The notes under the pieces are model-generated. The model saw nothing but the letters and a program-made list of their open reading frames with translations. It had not been told where the DNA came from and searched no databases. 64,000 nt of DNA, from assembly GCA_016630955.3 (NCBI GenBank), contig CM049988.1:248001-312000 (forward strand), written 5' to 3'. How positions within the stretch are numbered: position 1 is the stretch's first letter; the number at the start of each line of letters is the position of its first letter. Shown one piece after another: positions 35,244 to 46,408 of this stretch. A program made the translations under genes and the position numbers. Source of the stretch: Didymella arachidicola. Its lineage: Eukaryota > Ascomycota > Dothideomycetes > Pleosporales > Didymellaceae.

Positions 35244-37702
35244 TTAGAAAGCGTCCGTGCCTGAATGATTTGTGGTCACCGTAGCAGCCAAGCCACCAGA
35301 ATCGAAAAACCACTCTGGGTTCTGCATGAACTGGAAATTAAAGTCCATCAGGTCGACTGGCGAGAGGGAGTTCGAATCAATACCGAAGTCCATGTTGAGA
35401 TCGTTGGTCCATCCGGAGCTTGGAAGTAAGCCGGTGCTGCCTTGTCCCACACCAAGATTGCCCAAGCCCGTGCCAGTGGGAAGGCGGTGACCAGTGACAT
35501 CGTTAGCGCCCTCGCCTCGTCCGTGGTGTCTGAAGCTCAAGGAGGAAGCACTTAGGTCGATGGGCTCGCCGTGCTCCTGTTCGTATACATCTGCCAGAAT
35601 GCCTCGCATTTCCGCAATGTTAGCTTTCGCAGCCTCTAGCACCGTGGCTTCGGGATCAACGCCTCGCACAAGTGCATCGACACGTGCGATGGCGCAAGCA
35701 AAAAACACTACACCCTTTGCGTTAGTTTCGCCGTTGCGCAGACGGGCTACTGCAACATGGTATGCAGACACCAAGGCGTTGTAGAGCAGTTGCGTCTGCG
35801 AGGACAGCGTGAAGGGCTCCTGACACAGCCCATCAGATACCAACGGCGCAGTCAAACGATTTGTAGCGTGTTGCTCCTCGATCTGCGTACTCAACTCGTA
35901 GCAAATTGTTGACATGGAGTAGAGGATGAGTGCCTTGAAGAAGCCTGTTGCGCGGTACGTCATCAATGACCAGTCATCGGCAACACCTGCTACCGGCAAA
36001 GTAGCTGGGGCGATGATAGCTAGAGACTCGTCCAAGCAAATCTTGCGCGAGAAGTGATATTGCGGATGTTCGTTCGTTGTTGCGAAGAATGGGCGGTGGA
36101 GACCGAGGACGAAGCGGCGCACGAGCGAGTCGAGAAGCTTGACTTGAAATGGAGTGATATTTGCGCCAGTCTTGAGAGATTCTTTCAGAAACTGAGTCTC
36201 TTTATGGCAGAGCGCGGTGAGCTCTTTACCCAGCCTGAGACACTCCGAATACGACAGATCGAAGCGTAGGCTATTCAGCTGGCGAAGGATCTGTAGGCGT
36301 AGCGGCTGCGATTTGATGAACGCTATCTGAATGCTGCAATCCGTGTAAGTGTCAGTTGGTTTTATGTTGAGCGGCAAGTCTTCGTCTTGCTCGTGAAGAT
36401 TGTCGTCGTCAATATTGGAGGGTGCTCTCGCATCGTAATCCTGATCAGAGATCATCGGCGGCATACCCATGTCCAAGCTGCTCTGACACGTGAGTTCCAG
36501 AACCGTTGCCCACAGTCTTCTCCGCATCTCAGCATGGAAGGTGTTGATCTTGCCGAAGTAAGACGGGTCTCTGTGCAAGCCCAGGTACATTGCCGTTCTG
36601 AGAACCGATCCAGCAGAAATCCAACCATGGTCCCCTTCTACGTTGCAAACTTGCTTTGCAAGCAGGATCAGGATCTGGATCTGGAGACCGGCCATGTTCA
36701 GTCGTGACTTCGCATGGGGAGCGGCGACCCACGCTTCAGCTGCCTGTATCCACTTCGCGCAGGCTACTCGAAGTCGCGGCTGATCGACACTGGTGTAGAA
36801 GGGGACACCTATCGCACAAACGAGCATAATCTTGAGCATGGTGGAAGGCTTGGTCTCGGCAATAGCCGACCAATGACTTTCATACTCCTTTCTGAACGAA
36901 GGAATGTGTAAGACCCGGAACACTCCCTCAAAGGTACGAAAGTACCCGTCAATGAGTCGATCGCAGATGGTTTTCGAAGGCAGCGAATTCAAGGCTTCTG
37001 GCGAGATGGTCGGTAGCAGTATGCGAGCTGACTTGAGAACGCGTCCAATCGTCTTCAGCTCATTGACGGTCGTGTACAGCTCTGTCGACTTGCTGACCTC
37101 GACACGGTCTGTGATCGGATTGACGATAATGTTGCGCTCGCCCAGAGACGCATACTGTTTTCTCGTCAGCCCATTGACCTTACAATCATAGTAGGAGTGA
37201 ATCTGACCGGCTCCATGGCGTTCATCCAGTGACTCTGGCCGAAAAACTTGGACTTTTGAGACGATCCAGGAAGGTCGGTAACGATTTCGGAGATAGGTCG
37301 GATGTCCACCTCATGGCTCGCATCCTGATCGATAGAGGATCGGAGTCGCTCATTCTCTTTGAGTAGGGCCACTACAAGCTCAGAGCCAGAATATAGCGAT
37401 GTATTGAGACCAGCAGGAGTGCCTTGAGCCGGTAAGTCCGACTGGAGTGACGATCGAGTCAAATTGGAATCATCGTCGTCTGCTTGGGACGGCGGCGTAT
37501 TTCTTCGAATCCTTGGTTGGGTCGATCTGTAGGTGCATTTCTCCGACTTGGTTTTAATACAGGCTCCACAAGGCTCCTTCCGGTCGCATTTGACCTTGCG
37601 CATGCGGCATTCGACGCAGGATAGTGCGGGTCGCCTCCTTCGTTTCGCTGGCCCTTGGCGATCTGCGTCTGCTCGGGCCACGCAGGGAAGCAGCTCGGTC
37701 AT
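35244..37702 (-). CDS. Zn2Cys6 fungal-specific transcription factor
   Basis: Two exons (37702-37208 and 37154-35244) give 801 residues. The zinc cluster is at C29, C32, C39, C45, C48 and C56, preceded by the basic run KRRRRPALS. A linker with ELVVALLKENERLR (about 108-122) may form a short coiled coil. After SHWMNAMEP the 53-nt intron, with branch site CTGAC, is removed and the frame continues YASLGERNI and LIDGYFRTFEGVFRVLHIPSF, the start of the fungal-specific middle homology domain. Without that intron the frame would stop at once, so the intron is well supported. It sits between an MFS transporter and an FAD monooxygenase, all on the same strand, and probably regulates them. Confidence 0.88.
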
Positions 37703-39008
37703 ACCGCGTTGTCGACGTCCGGCGACGACCTAGCGTCTATTTTACCAGCGGGCTCTGTCTATATCGAGGGCCATACGGCATGATGGCACAAGTCCTGCGG
37801 CGGGAGATGGTGCAGATGTAGGTACCTTCGGTGTATTCGTTCGGCTTTACGAAATCCCCGAGCTCGATAAGGCCGCCAGCCAGGCAGCCCCTGACAACGT
37901 AACTCCTCGAACGCATCGTGGTGAGCGGCGAGCCCGGTGAGGTTTGTCAAGACTGCTGGGGAGCTGTCTGAATACTATTCAGGAGACTTTGTAATACAAC
38001 TACGGGTGGGGCCACGCGCCACCCGAGGCAGTCACGACTCCAACACGGCGGCAGTTGAATAGAGACCAATCACATCTCATCATTGCAGAGACCTGAATCT
38101 TGTACCTGACTACCGGTACTATGATACATGGCGTAAGTTCTAGTTGCAGGATATTTGCCGATATATATCTACTAGCTTGCAGAGCAGGTGGTTTTTGCTT
38201 TGCAACAGTCCGAGTGAGTAACAGCGTTTAATTGTTGATTGGTTGAGCTTAATTTACGTCGACTGTAGGAGCAAAGCCTCGCCTCCGATACGGCACTAAT
38301 TGCGACGCGTGAAGCAAGGGGGGGAAAGCAGTAAGGGTAAAGTCAACTGCGGTTCCTTCTCTTAAACACGTTTCCCGGTGTAGCTGTTCTATACAGAACA
38401 AAATCAAGCTCGCGCTCCCTCGCCAGCCAGAGATTGGTCGCAGTGGTTCGAATCTTGTAACAGCGTCCAGGTATGCACGCCGAAGATATAAAGCCTGTCA
38501 CTTACTTACAGTATATCCAATAAACACCCCTCTATCATCCAACTACCTAGCTCCTCATCAAACCACAAGGTGTAAATGTATTAAACACACCGACTTTGTC
38601 CACCAGCCTCTCAAAGTATAGTCCTTACCTATTAGCCTTATTACTCTTGATTCTCTTGCAGAGTATAAGGATTAACAGCTTTGCGTCTGCATACTACGTA
38701 GTCCTTACCTATTAGCCTCGTTCCTCAGATTCTCTTTTAGACCACGACTACCAGCTCCGCATCTGCACTGCATGTACATAGAGTATCGTCGGTGCGGGGG
38801 AGAAACGGGAGGGATGTCTTGTATGGAATTGTAATGGTAATAATGCTTGATCTGCATTAACGCCCTAGGATGCCTACAACACGGGACGACGCTCAAGGCA
38901 GACTGGGAAGCTGCGCTTCAGACACGCCAGGACGCATGACTGCGTTCGCACGTTTGGCTTAAGTGGCTTAGCTGTCAGGAGGGAAGAGTGAAAGAAAAAA
39001 ATGAAAAT
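37703..39008. other. Intergenic region with promoter and a direct repeat
   Basis: About 1.3 kb between the start of the Zn2Cys6 gene and the end of the transporter gene. The regulator's promoter lies in the first part; a tandem duplication at 38619-38775 is listed separately. No gene recognised. Confidence 0.45.
38619..38775. repeat. Diverged tandem duplication of about 80 bp
   Basis: Two adjacent copies each begin TAGTCCTTACCTATTAGCCT (38619 and 38699), share GATTCTCTT in the middle and end in related GCGTCTGCAT / GCATCTGCAC sequence. They have diverged by substitutions and small gaps. Non-coding. Confidence 0.75.
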
Positions 39009-40886
39009 CTACAACCCATACACAAACGTCATCTTCTCATCGCCCTGCCTCCCACCCCTCGTCGCGTCTTCCAGCCAGCCCACCACACTCTGCCTCACAC
39101 CAACCCGCCTCATCACCCTAACCAACACATCAGCCACCGGGTGCCGCTGCTTCATCGGCCCCGTCCCATTCGCCCTCTCCGCCTCGCGCTCCTCATTATC
39201 CCACTCGCCAACCAGGACACTCCTCCGCTTATTCTCCCGTGTCAAATTACGCAGGAAAACCAAATACCCCGCAGCCGCAAGCGCAACAGCGGCCAGGGTC
39301 CAAAAAAACGGGACTATGTACCCCCCGTCCGCGTATTTCGGGCGGAACAGGAACGCGGAGATGACGCCCGCGAGGTTGCCCCAGCCGTTGATGCCGAGCA
39401 TGAGCGCGCGCTTGCCGGGGGAGGGCGTGTTGCCTGAGATCCAGGCGACGGTGAGCGGGCTGGCGATGTAGGCGCCGCTGATGAGGATGTTGAGGCTGAT
39501 GTAGCGGGGAACGGGCCATGCAGGGGGGAGGACGACGACGAGAATTAGGCCTGTGACCATGATGGCTAGGCCGAGGAGGATGGGGCGGAGGCGCGTGCGG
39601 TGTCTGTCGCTGTAGCTGGCGAAGATGTAGAGGGTGATGGCGCCGCAGATGTGGGGCGGGGCGGTGAGGAGGTTCAGGAGACTGGGCGAGGCTTTGTTGC
39701 CGGTTAGGGGGGCGAGGACGAGGGGGAGGAAGACGGAGAAGGCGTAGACGGGGATGGCGCTGAGGATGTTGCAGGCGAGCAGGTGCCAGACCATGGGCGA
39801 TTGGAGGGCGGAGAGGACGTCGCGGGGGGTGAGGCCGCGGTCGTCGAGGGTCGCTGCTGGGCGAGGGCCGGAGGCGGGGGAGGGGTGCAGGAGGCCGCGG
39901 GACTCTTCGTCGACGGTGGAGGTGGGCGAGAACGAGTTCGAGTCGCGGTGCTTGTTGGACGAGGTGGAGCCTTCCTGGGCCAGGCGGTCTTTCAACACGC
40001 GTGTAGAAGCATAGCGGCGCTCGTTGGGCGTGAGGAACCAGGCCGTCTCGACGCTGTGCGGCAGCCACACATAGCCCAGCAGCGCGACTACGACCGTCAG
40101 GCCGCCCTCGATCAGGAACAGCACCTGCCACGAGTGCCACCGCGATTCGCTGCCTGGGTCGGCGCCGTGTCGTTCGGGGAAATGCTTGAAGACGAAGAAG
40201 CTGATGATGCCGCCGAGCGCGCCACCGACAGCAGCTTGGCCGTAGAAGAGCGACAGGCGACGGCCAAACTCGAAGCGCGTGTAGAAGAGGGAGAGGTACG
40301 ACACGGTGACGGGGTAGAAGCCGGCTGTCAGTGTCAGCACCAAAGCCACTCAACAACTGCATACACATTCAAGGCTGCGTACCCTCCAAGCACCCGATGA
40401 CAATGCGCAGCGTAAAAAGCTGCCACCGCTGCTTCACCCAGACATGCAGCATCGTGCTCAGCCCCCACAGCAGCATGCACGACGGCACCCAGGCGACCAT
40501 GCCATACTTGCGGCCCAGCGCGGCCCCGGCAGGCTGCAGCGCGACGAAGAAGGCGAAGAAGAGGGCGACGGCCGTGTTGAGGTCGCCCTTGTTAATCCCA
40601 ATGTCGGTCGTGAAGTGCGCCGACTCTGCATTGCCAATCTGCGCGGTCGGTCAGCACGGCACCCACCACGCAGAACCACACAACTCACATTGGACTTGTC
40701 GAGCGAGTTGAACAGGAACAGCAGCGCCAGGAACGGCAGCAGCAGCGTGTCGAGCTTCAGCAGCGTTCGGGCGTGCAGACGCTCCGTCGTGGGGTGCTGC
40801 TCACCATCGTCGTCGTTGTCGAGCATAGTGCGTGCGGGAGCGCGCGATGCGGAGAGGCGGGCGAGCTCGTGTTGCTCGCTCATCAT
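39009..40886 (-). CDS. MFS transporter, anion:cation symporter (Dal5/Tna1-like) family
   Basis: Three exons (40886-40689, 40638-40383, 40324-39009) give 589 residues with about 12 predicted membrane spans. Family marks are LDKSN followed after splicing by IGNAESAH, then LGRKYGMVAWVP, LEAGFYPVTVSYLSL created by the second splice, and WQVLFLIEGGLTVV. This group carries allantoate, nicotinate, pantothenate and other organic anions with protons. The loop between the two halves is long and hydrophilic. The gene is very GC-rich, which creates long overlapping open frames that are not genes. It lies upstream of the Zn2Cys6 and FAD monooxygenase genes in the same direction. Substrate not determined. 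Confidence 0.88.
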
Positions 40887-41345
40887 GCAAGGAATGCGCC
40901 AGGGCCAAGTGCATCACACGGCCGCCGCTATCGCATGACCTTCCCTCGTGCTTTGAACTTGAATGCAGGAACCATGGCGCACCGATGGTAGGGTCCCAGA
41001 CGTGCGAGGCGTGGACGGTCCGAGATGCGGGAGTGGTTCTCAGCTTCACCGGCTGTGAGCCGTTGGATGACGAATCGCTGCCCACCAGCATCGTCAACGA
41101 CGACGTACTTTGAACCTCTCAACGCAACACAAGACACTCCATTACTGCACCCGTCTGCTGTATCCCCTCTCACAACCTCATGCCAGGACCCTGCGTCCTG
41201 AGCAAAGCATCACTCTCTCCACCCTCTCTCCAACCTGTATCATATCGACAAGACCGCCAAGCCAGACTGAATGCACGAGACTATCGAGAATAGGTCTGCT
41301 GGCAACATCGACAGATAGATACGAGTGTGTGAATAACGACAATAA

Positions 41346-41408
<63 letters not shown>

Positions 41409-41914
41409 TAGTAGTAGTGGTAGTAGTGTGTAAACATTATACAATCATAACCACGGCCCTGCCAAGCGCTAATTCCCTAGCACATTCGAGCATGCAACAA
41501 GATCTCATAGTCCTTCTTTGTAGTGCACCACGAATCGACGTTCCATCCTTCCATCGCACCCCTCATCCAATCTCCACCTGTGCTTCTGCTGGCTGGTGCT
41601 ACAAGCTTGGTAGCTGCGGCATTGTTGGACGTTGACATTGCAGTCTATCTCTTCTCGCTGGATACAAGGTCGTTTGAGATGCACTCTGCGTCGTTGTAGG
41701 TAGCGTGTTATCTGTATCGCTGCTACATCTTGCGCATGTGTGAAAGCCATGCGCTGTATGCGGACGATCTGGTGAAGACGACTTCCTTTGGCGTATCCAA
41801 ATCGTTACGAAGCGTGTAGCCCCTCACTCAGTTGGTTGTGCTGGCGAATGTCGGTTCTAGATGGGACCTGAATTGCTGAAACTCTGCGCAAAAGGCAGAG
41901 CATCGTGAACCACG
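40887..41914. other. Intergenic region with microsatellite
   Basis: The first few hundred bases are the transporter promoter. The TAG repeat is listed separately. Open frames made of poly-Ser, poly-Leu or poly-Tyr across the repeat are artefacts. No gene recognised. Confidence 0.45.
41345..41428. repeat. (TAG)n microsatellite
   Basis: About 28 consecutive TAG/AGT triplets with a few TGG interruptions near the right end. It reads as open in all frames that lack TAG in phase and so produces false open frames on both strands. Confidence 0.95.
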
Positions 41915-42160
41915 TCAAGTCGCAATGCGGGACTCGGCCGCAGGCGTAATGACGATGCGAGGGTAGTTTGAGCGCGGGAAGCTGGCGCGTCGCGGCGAGA
42001 ACTGCTGGTCGTAGCTCTTCTCCTCGATGTTCAAGAGCATGGATAGCAGGCTCATGATGCCCATGCCCGGAACCAGGCTTGGCGAGGAGAAGCGTTGCTC
42101 GAGAGGGTCGATGGGCTGGCGGCGGGTGTCGATGCGGAGGCGGCGATTTGGGTGAGGCAT
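41915..42160 (-). CDS. Small hypothetical protein, 81 residues
   Basis: A single open frame of 81 codons. The protein is basic, with MPHPNRRLRIDTRR at the start, a hydrophobic patch MGIMSLLSMLLNI in the middle and an Arg/Pro/Ser-rich end. It belongs to no family I know. A TATATAC stretch lies about 70 bases upstream of the start, compatible with a promoter. It could be a real short gene or a chance frame; no conservation evidence is available. Confidence 0.35.
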   Translation of the reverse strand: MPHPNRRLRIDTRRQPIDPLEQRFSSPSLVPGMGIMSLLSMLLNIEEKSYDQQFSPRRASFPRSNYPRIVITPAAESRIAT

Positions 42161-42912
42161 TGTGTTGGTGATGATTATGCCAGTGGTGGTGGAAGAGGCG
42201 ATGATGTGTGAGATTATGTGTATATAATATGGACTGTTACTTCGTACGAGACTCGCTGCCGTCGAAACCCGGCAAGCTGGAGGGGGCAGGCCTCAGTATA
42301 TACCGCATCTCACAATTCCTCGGTACTCTTGATGGGCCGCCAGAATGTTAGGCTGCGAGATACGTTATACGACTCGCTGGTCGAGCATAGTCGTGGGTTC
42401 GCACGATGCTCCTACACGCTGCCCCTGGTGGCAGCGTGGTCGTTTTGTCCAATGAGAATGCTCGCCGAGATGAAGGCTGCACGGGCCAGCAGACAAAATC
42501 GTCGTTAGCGCTCCCGTTCAGGGTTGACTCAGGGCTGGCTCGGATGACGGTCGGAAACAAGAGAGATGAAGTAAGGCACGGACGGAGTGTCGGTGAGCAC
42601 GATGGATTTCCGATGGTGATCGGTCAGCGAGGGTTGGTCATTCGGACGGGAAAGTGAAGGAGAAGCGAAAAGAAGGTTTGCCTGTGCCGGGCAGATCCGC
42701 CCAGTGCCCAGGGGTCTGCAGCACGAGTCGATAGTTCGTCAGCAGCAAGCTCAAGTTGGAACGACTTCGAGAGTTGTGATCGTGAGCTTTGTGCTAATTA
42801 TCCTGAAACACGACTGTATAAAATGTGCTGACCTGCCTGATAGGGCAGATTGTTGTGGGGCAGTTGATTGCAGTGCACGCCCAAGCTGTGCATCGATACA
42901 AGCGAGGCGTAT
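42161..42912. other. Intergenic region, nothing recognised
   Basis: About 750 bases between the small hypothetical frame and the 3' end of the broken NmrA-like gene. No motif or repeat seen. Confidence 0.35.
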
Positions 42913-43908
42913 TCAAGATGAGCACCCGCAACCGGGCCTTCCGTGATGCCTGAGGTCGTGGTAAGCATTCGCAACGACCACTTCGATTGACTCAGGCCCG
43001 AGCTGCAAAAGCTTGTTGCTACTGCGTGACTGAAAGGGCTCTGCAGCGTCAAGCTCCTCGTCGTAGAGGATGCTGCGTTCCAGCAGGAACATGCCAGAGT
43101 CAGGATAGCCGCGCTCGATGCGCTTTTCCCCCTCCTTGGAACAGTCTTCGACATCGTAGTTGCCGACAGTGAATTCTCGCTGAGTTGCCCTCTCGGCGCT
43201 ACACAGGACTTCGTTGGCGGATGTCAAGATACCAGCTGCGTAGATATACCGGTTTGCAACCTTGTCCCAGTGGTCTACTATGCGTGCGACCACTTGGCCG
43301 AGTCGCTGGAGGCTGGAAGCAGCAAAGGTCTCAGTTCCAATCCCATGGATAGTCGCGCTGTGCCATTCCAGATCAATGCCAATGTTGCCACTGATGAGCC
43401 CAGTGTCTAGCGTGTATCCCGTCGCTATGCCAACCCACTCGATCTTTGCACTTTGTGAGGTTGCTCGAAGGTTCTCGATGACCTTTGCTCGTCCGGCGGA
43501 CTTTAGTATCCGGCTCGATATCCCCTTGTTGAGCGTGTCATGGCCGAACTCGTGAGGCACGAACCGCCGGACGCCCACGGAGACTGCTGCGTCAACGATG
43601 CGCATCTATAGCTCTAAATATCCTCCAGCCGTAGTGCTGATAACCAGATCTTGCCCTGCTAAAACAGACTCGAGCGAGGCAGGCGAAAAGTCGGATTTTA
43701 TGTGACTAACAGCGTTTGTGTCGAGATGCGACGGAAGACGCAGCCATTGGGAGGGATTGGTGAGCACCGATAGCTGCAAATTTGAGTGCAACTGGATTCC
43801 ATCTGCTGGTTTGAGAGCGTTGAGAATGCTCGAACACAACTCCCAGTTCTACGCTTGTCAGCTGTAGCGACGGTCGAGGCATGCTCACTCCCTTACGCCG
43901 ATGATCAT
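42913..43908 (-). pseudogene. Broken NmrA-like / isoflavone-reductase-family gene
   Basis: A start at 43908 (MIIG) joins across an intron to SSILNALKPADG and on to DLVISTTAGGYLEL, after which the frame meets TAG at 43608-43606. It continues in the same frame as MRIVDAAVSVGVRRFVPHEFG and then to a normal C-terminus at 42913. Family members have Gln or another residue at the stop position, so CAG to TAG is a simple explanation. The N-terminal dinucleotide motif GxxGxxG is also degraded (NWELC in place of a glycine pair). Intact relatives are NAD(P)H-dependent reductases or regulators. The C-terminal 230 residues could still be translated alone but would lack cofactor binding. Confidence 0.7.
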
Positions 43909-44562
43909 CACCTTTTCGATCGCCACATTATGTTCGAGTAGTGGTAATACTTCAGATGCTGGAGCTCAGTGATGCTGCGCCAGCCTCATAAAGACGCTGC
44001 CTGTCGTCCGGCGGCTTAAAGGAAGGCTAGAGCAAGTGCGATCAGTGTAGTGAGGGGTCAGTTGGATATCAAATAAGATGCAGCTGTCAGACATCTTTGC
44101 CCTTCGTGACATGCGCGCATGTTGTCAATGCACTGAGCGTGCGATTTCTACCAAGACGCATATTGTAGGAGCAGCGTGCAGGGCCTTGATCAAGCACAAG
44201 AAGTGCATCGATGACTTAGCTAGTGGCCTGGCAGCACAAGCAGCATCATGAGCGATGGCTGATCAGGGCGACATGTCTGGTGATGTCACGCCCGGTGATT
44301 GCTGATGCTGTAGTTGGAGTGTGGGGAGTGTTTTGTGTGAGCATCACGTGATGCCGCGGCTGTTCCCGTACCCGCCCTGGAGCTCAGCAAGAATCATCAA
44401 TCATCACGCCCGTCAACCTCCACCCGCAACCCCATCACCGCGCATCTCCCCGGGCCGCAAACACTCACACAGTGCGTCAATCCCGCGCCAGCAAGCTTCT
44501 CCGCAGCCATTGGCCTCCCCACGCCCGCGCACCGCTGACCGCAGACCCGCAGACCGCCCACG
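43909..44562. other. Promoter-side intergenic region
   Basis: About 650 bases between the divergent starts of the broken NmrA-like gene and nuclear ATP8. The last 200 bases are C-rich on the plus strand, fitting a 5' leader of a housekeeping gene. CATCACGTGATG, a palindrome with the CACGTG E-box, lies at 44342-44353, about 210 bases before the ATP8 start. Confidence 0.5.
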
Positions 44563-44921
44563 ATGAACACCACCCGCTTCCTCCGTCCTTTTGCCAGGGC
44601 CGCCGTCCGCGCGCCCGCCACTGTCCGTCCTGCTGCCATTGCCCGCCCCGCGCTCGCCAGCCAGCAGCAGAAGAAGACCCCCGAGGTCGGCGCCCAGCAG
44701 ATGGTGCGTTCATCATACACGAGTTCGAATCACAAAGGATGCTAATGTTGGAGCAGACCATCCTCAAGTCGGCCATGCCCCAGCTGATCCCCTTTTTCTT
44801 CGTCAACGAGACCACCGTGGCCTTCGTCCTGCTCCCCACCCTCATCTACGTCTTCTCCAAGTACATCCTTCCCCAGCGCGTCCGCCTGTTCGCCAGCCGT
44901 CTGTTCATCAGCAAGTTGTAA
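44563..44921 (+). CDS. ATP8: Nuclear-encoded mitochondrial ATP synthase subunit 8
   Basis: Two exons (44563-44703 and 44757-44921, 53-nt intron) give 101 residues. Exon 1 is a mitochondrial presequence: MNTTRFLRPFARAAVRAP, rich in Arg, Ala and Pro, with no acidic residue for about 40 residues. Exon 2 carries the whole subunit 8: MPQLIPFFFVNE (54-65), one hydrophobic span and a basic end finishing LFASRLFISKL. MPQL at the start and the SRLFISKL end are hallmarks of fungal Atp8, usually encoded in mitochondrial DNA. The protein sits in the stalk/membrane part of F1Fo ATP synthase. Codons are nuclear type and GC-rich, and the spliceosomal intron sits between targeting part and subunit, so this is a functional transfer to the nucleus rather than a fragment of mitochondrial DNA. 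Confidence 0.88.
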
Positions 44922-45511
44922 GCAGGGTCGTGGAATAGCGGAGATGGATGTGTATAACTAGCAGACATGTGCTCGTAGACAATTGAATGGCATGAGGCCT
45001 TGCACGGACACTTGACTTGGCAGCACCGATTCGAGATCCGTACAGACTAGCTGATGTACTGATGAGGAGTAGGAAGACGACCTAGCCAGCGAAATCGACA
45101 CGGATTGCGGTCCACGGAACGTTGCGAGCGAACTTACTTGATCGAAACTCGACGAAAATCTAGGCTAGGATGGCGCCAGGAGACGCTCACATATATGCTG
45201 GACTCAACAGATGATGAGGGACCTATACGCGCAGTTTTCGCAATGGTCACCCTTCAAGGAGCACAACTATTGATCAAAGCAACGCCAGCATCAATTGCTC
45301 GCTTTGCTGGGCACCAGCAGACACCTTATAACACCCTCATTCCCCATACAGTGGCGGATTACCTCTCGCGGCCGGAATTAGATCCAGCCTGCATATCGCA
45401 GCACTCGATGAGAGCTCAGACTCGAGTCAATTTAGACATGTAAGCGGCAGTGGCGGTGCAGATAGAATTGAAGCTCCCTTCGATGAAGGACAGCAACAAC
45501 AAACGTGAAGA
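44922..45511. other. Intergenic region, nothing recognised
   Basis: About 590 bases between the convergent 3' ends of ATP8 and the hypothetical gene. A 112-codon plus-strand frame (45105-45443) has no features and is not treated as a gene. Confidence 0.4.
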
Positions 45512-46408
45512 CTAATCGAGCTCTGGTGCTATACTACCTCCAGGATCTGGCTTTGCTGTGTAAGCGATCTTAGGAAACAGCTTCTCAAATTTGGCGCAGA
45601 ATCTCTCCAATGCCCCCTCCGTCAGCTGCTCCCACGAGCCCTTCGCTGTCTCCTCCCATTCCTCCCCTAAACCCTCCACCGACTGCGGCTCCACCTCAGC
45701 ATCCTGTGCTTCGGCCTCGTCAAGAACAGCTTCACCGTCGAGCTCCACCTTTGCTCTCGGTGCGCAAGTATCTACGCTCTCGCGTCGATCCGCATCTGCG
45801 GAGATCTTCCTAAACCCCTTGGTCGTGAATGCTTTCTCTCCGAAGAATCCCTCAACGTACTCTTCTTCAAGGACGTATTCCTCTTCGCCTATGCAAACAA
45901 CTATTTCGGGGCAAAGTGCTTCCCTAGTGTCGCGGTCTGAGGCAACGATTTCGCTTCCGTAAAGACCCTGTTCCACACACGAAACTCCCACACCGACAAT
46001 TTCCGCACCGGGCCGCATGAACAGCCTGGCAAGACGCCACGGCTCACTGCACTCAATCTCGACCCTTTTCGCATCGAGAAGCGCGTCGCCGAGGACAGTG
46101 TAGAGTTCTGTCCAGGTGATGGAGAGGTGTTCGGCGGTTGAAGGGGTAATGTCGAGGCGGAGCGTCATGTCTTCGGAAAATAAAAAGTCGGTGTAGTCGT
46201 CGCCGAGGAGGAAAGAGTACGGCTTCAGATCCCATTTTTGGGCTTCTGAGCGCGACTCTTTGGTGGTGAGGAGGAGGGATGGTGGTGGGGAGACGGAGGT
46301 GGGTTCGAGATCGGTTCCTTCTTTGATAGTGACCGTGGTGGATTTGGGACGCGCAAGCGCGTAGATGGTGGAGCGAAGCTTGGATGGAAGAGATGTGAAG
46401 TTAGCCAT
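45512..46408 (-). CDS. Hypothetical acidic protein with F-box/2EXR-like N-terminus
   Basis: One exon, 298 residues from the ATG at 46408. I prefer this start over the in-frame ATG at 46510 because the intervening part contains a poly-Lys run coded by a T homopolymer that belongs to the leader. The N-terminus FTSLPSKLRSTIYALA resembles the LPxELRxxIY helix of fungal F-box-like and 2EXR proteins, followed by PPSLLLTTKESRSEA, another common piece of that group. The middle is not recognised and the C-terminal 100 residues are Glu-rich. It could bind a partner through the N-terminal motif; no enzyme signature is present. Confidence 0.65.
   Translation of the reverse strand: MANFTSLPSKLRSTIYALARPKSTTVTIKEGTDLEPTSVSPPPSLLLTTKESRSEAQKWDLKPYSFLLGDDYTDFLFSEDMTLRLDITPSTAEHLSITWTELYTVLGDALLDAKRVEIECSEPWRLARLFMRPGAEIVGVGVSCVEQGLYGSEIVASDRDTREALCPEIVVCIGEEEYVLEEEYVEGFFGEKAFTTKGFRKISADADRRESVDTCAPRAKVELDGEAVLDEAEAQDAEVEPQSVEGLGEEWEETAKGSWEQLTEGALERFCAKFEKLFPKIAYTAKPDPGGSIAPELD

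Noticed and set aside
38430..38470. GGTTCGAATCT resembling a tRNA B box
   Set aside because: No matching A box or cloverleaf upstream.
39247..40368. 373-codon frame overlapping the transporter
   Set aside because: Very Arg/Pro/His-rich translation of the GC-rich transporter exon in another frame; the MFS frame has the real motifs.
41178..41444. Frames with poly-Ser, poly-Leu or poly-Tyr
   Set aside because: Products of reading the TAG microsatellite.
45105..45443. 112-codon plus-strand frame
   Set aside because: No start context, no motif and no intron-linked continuation.
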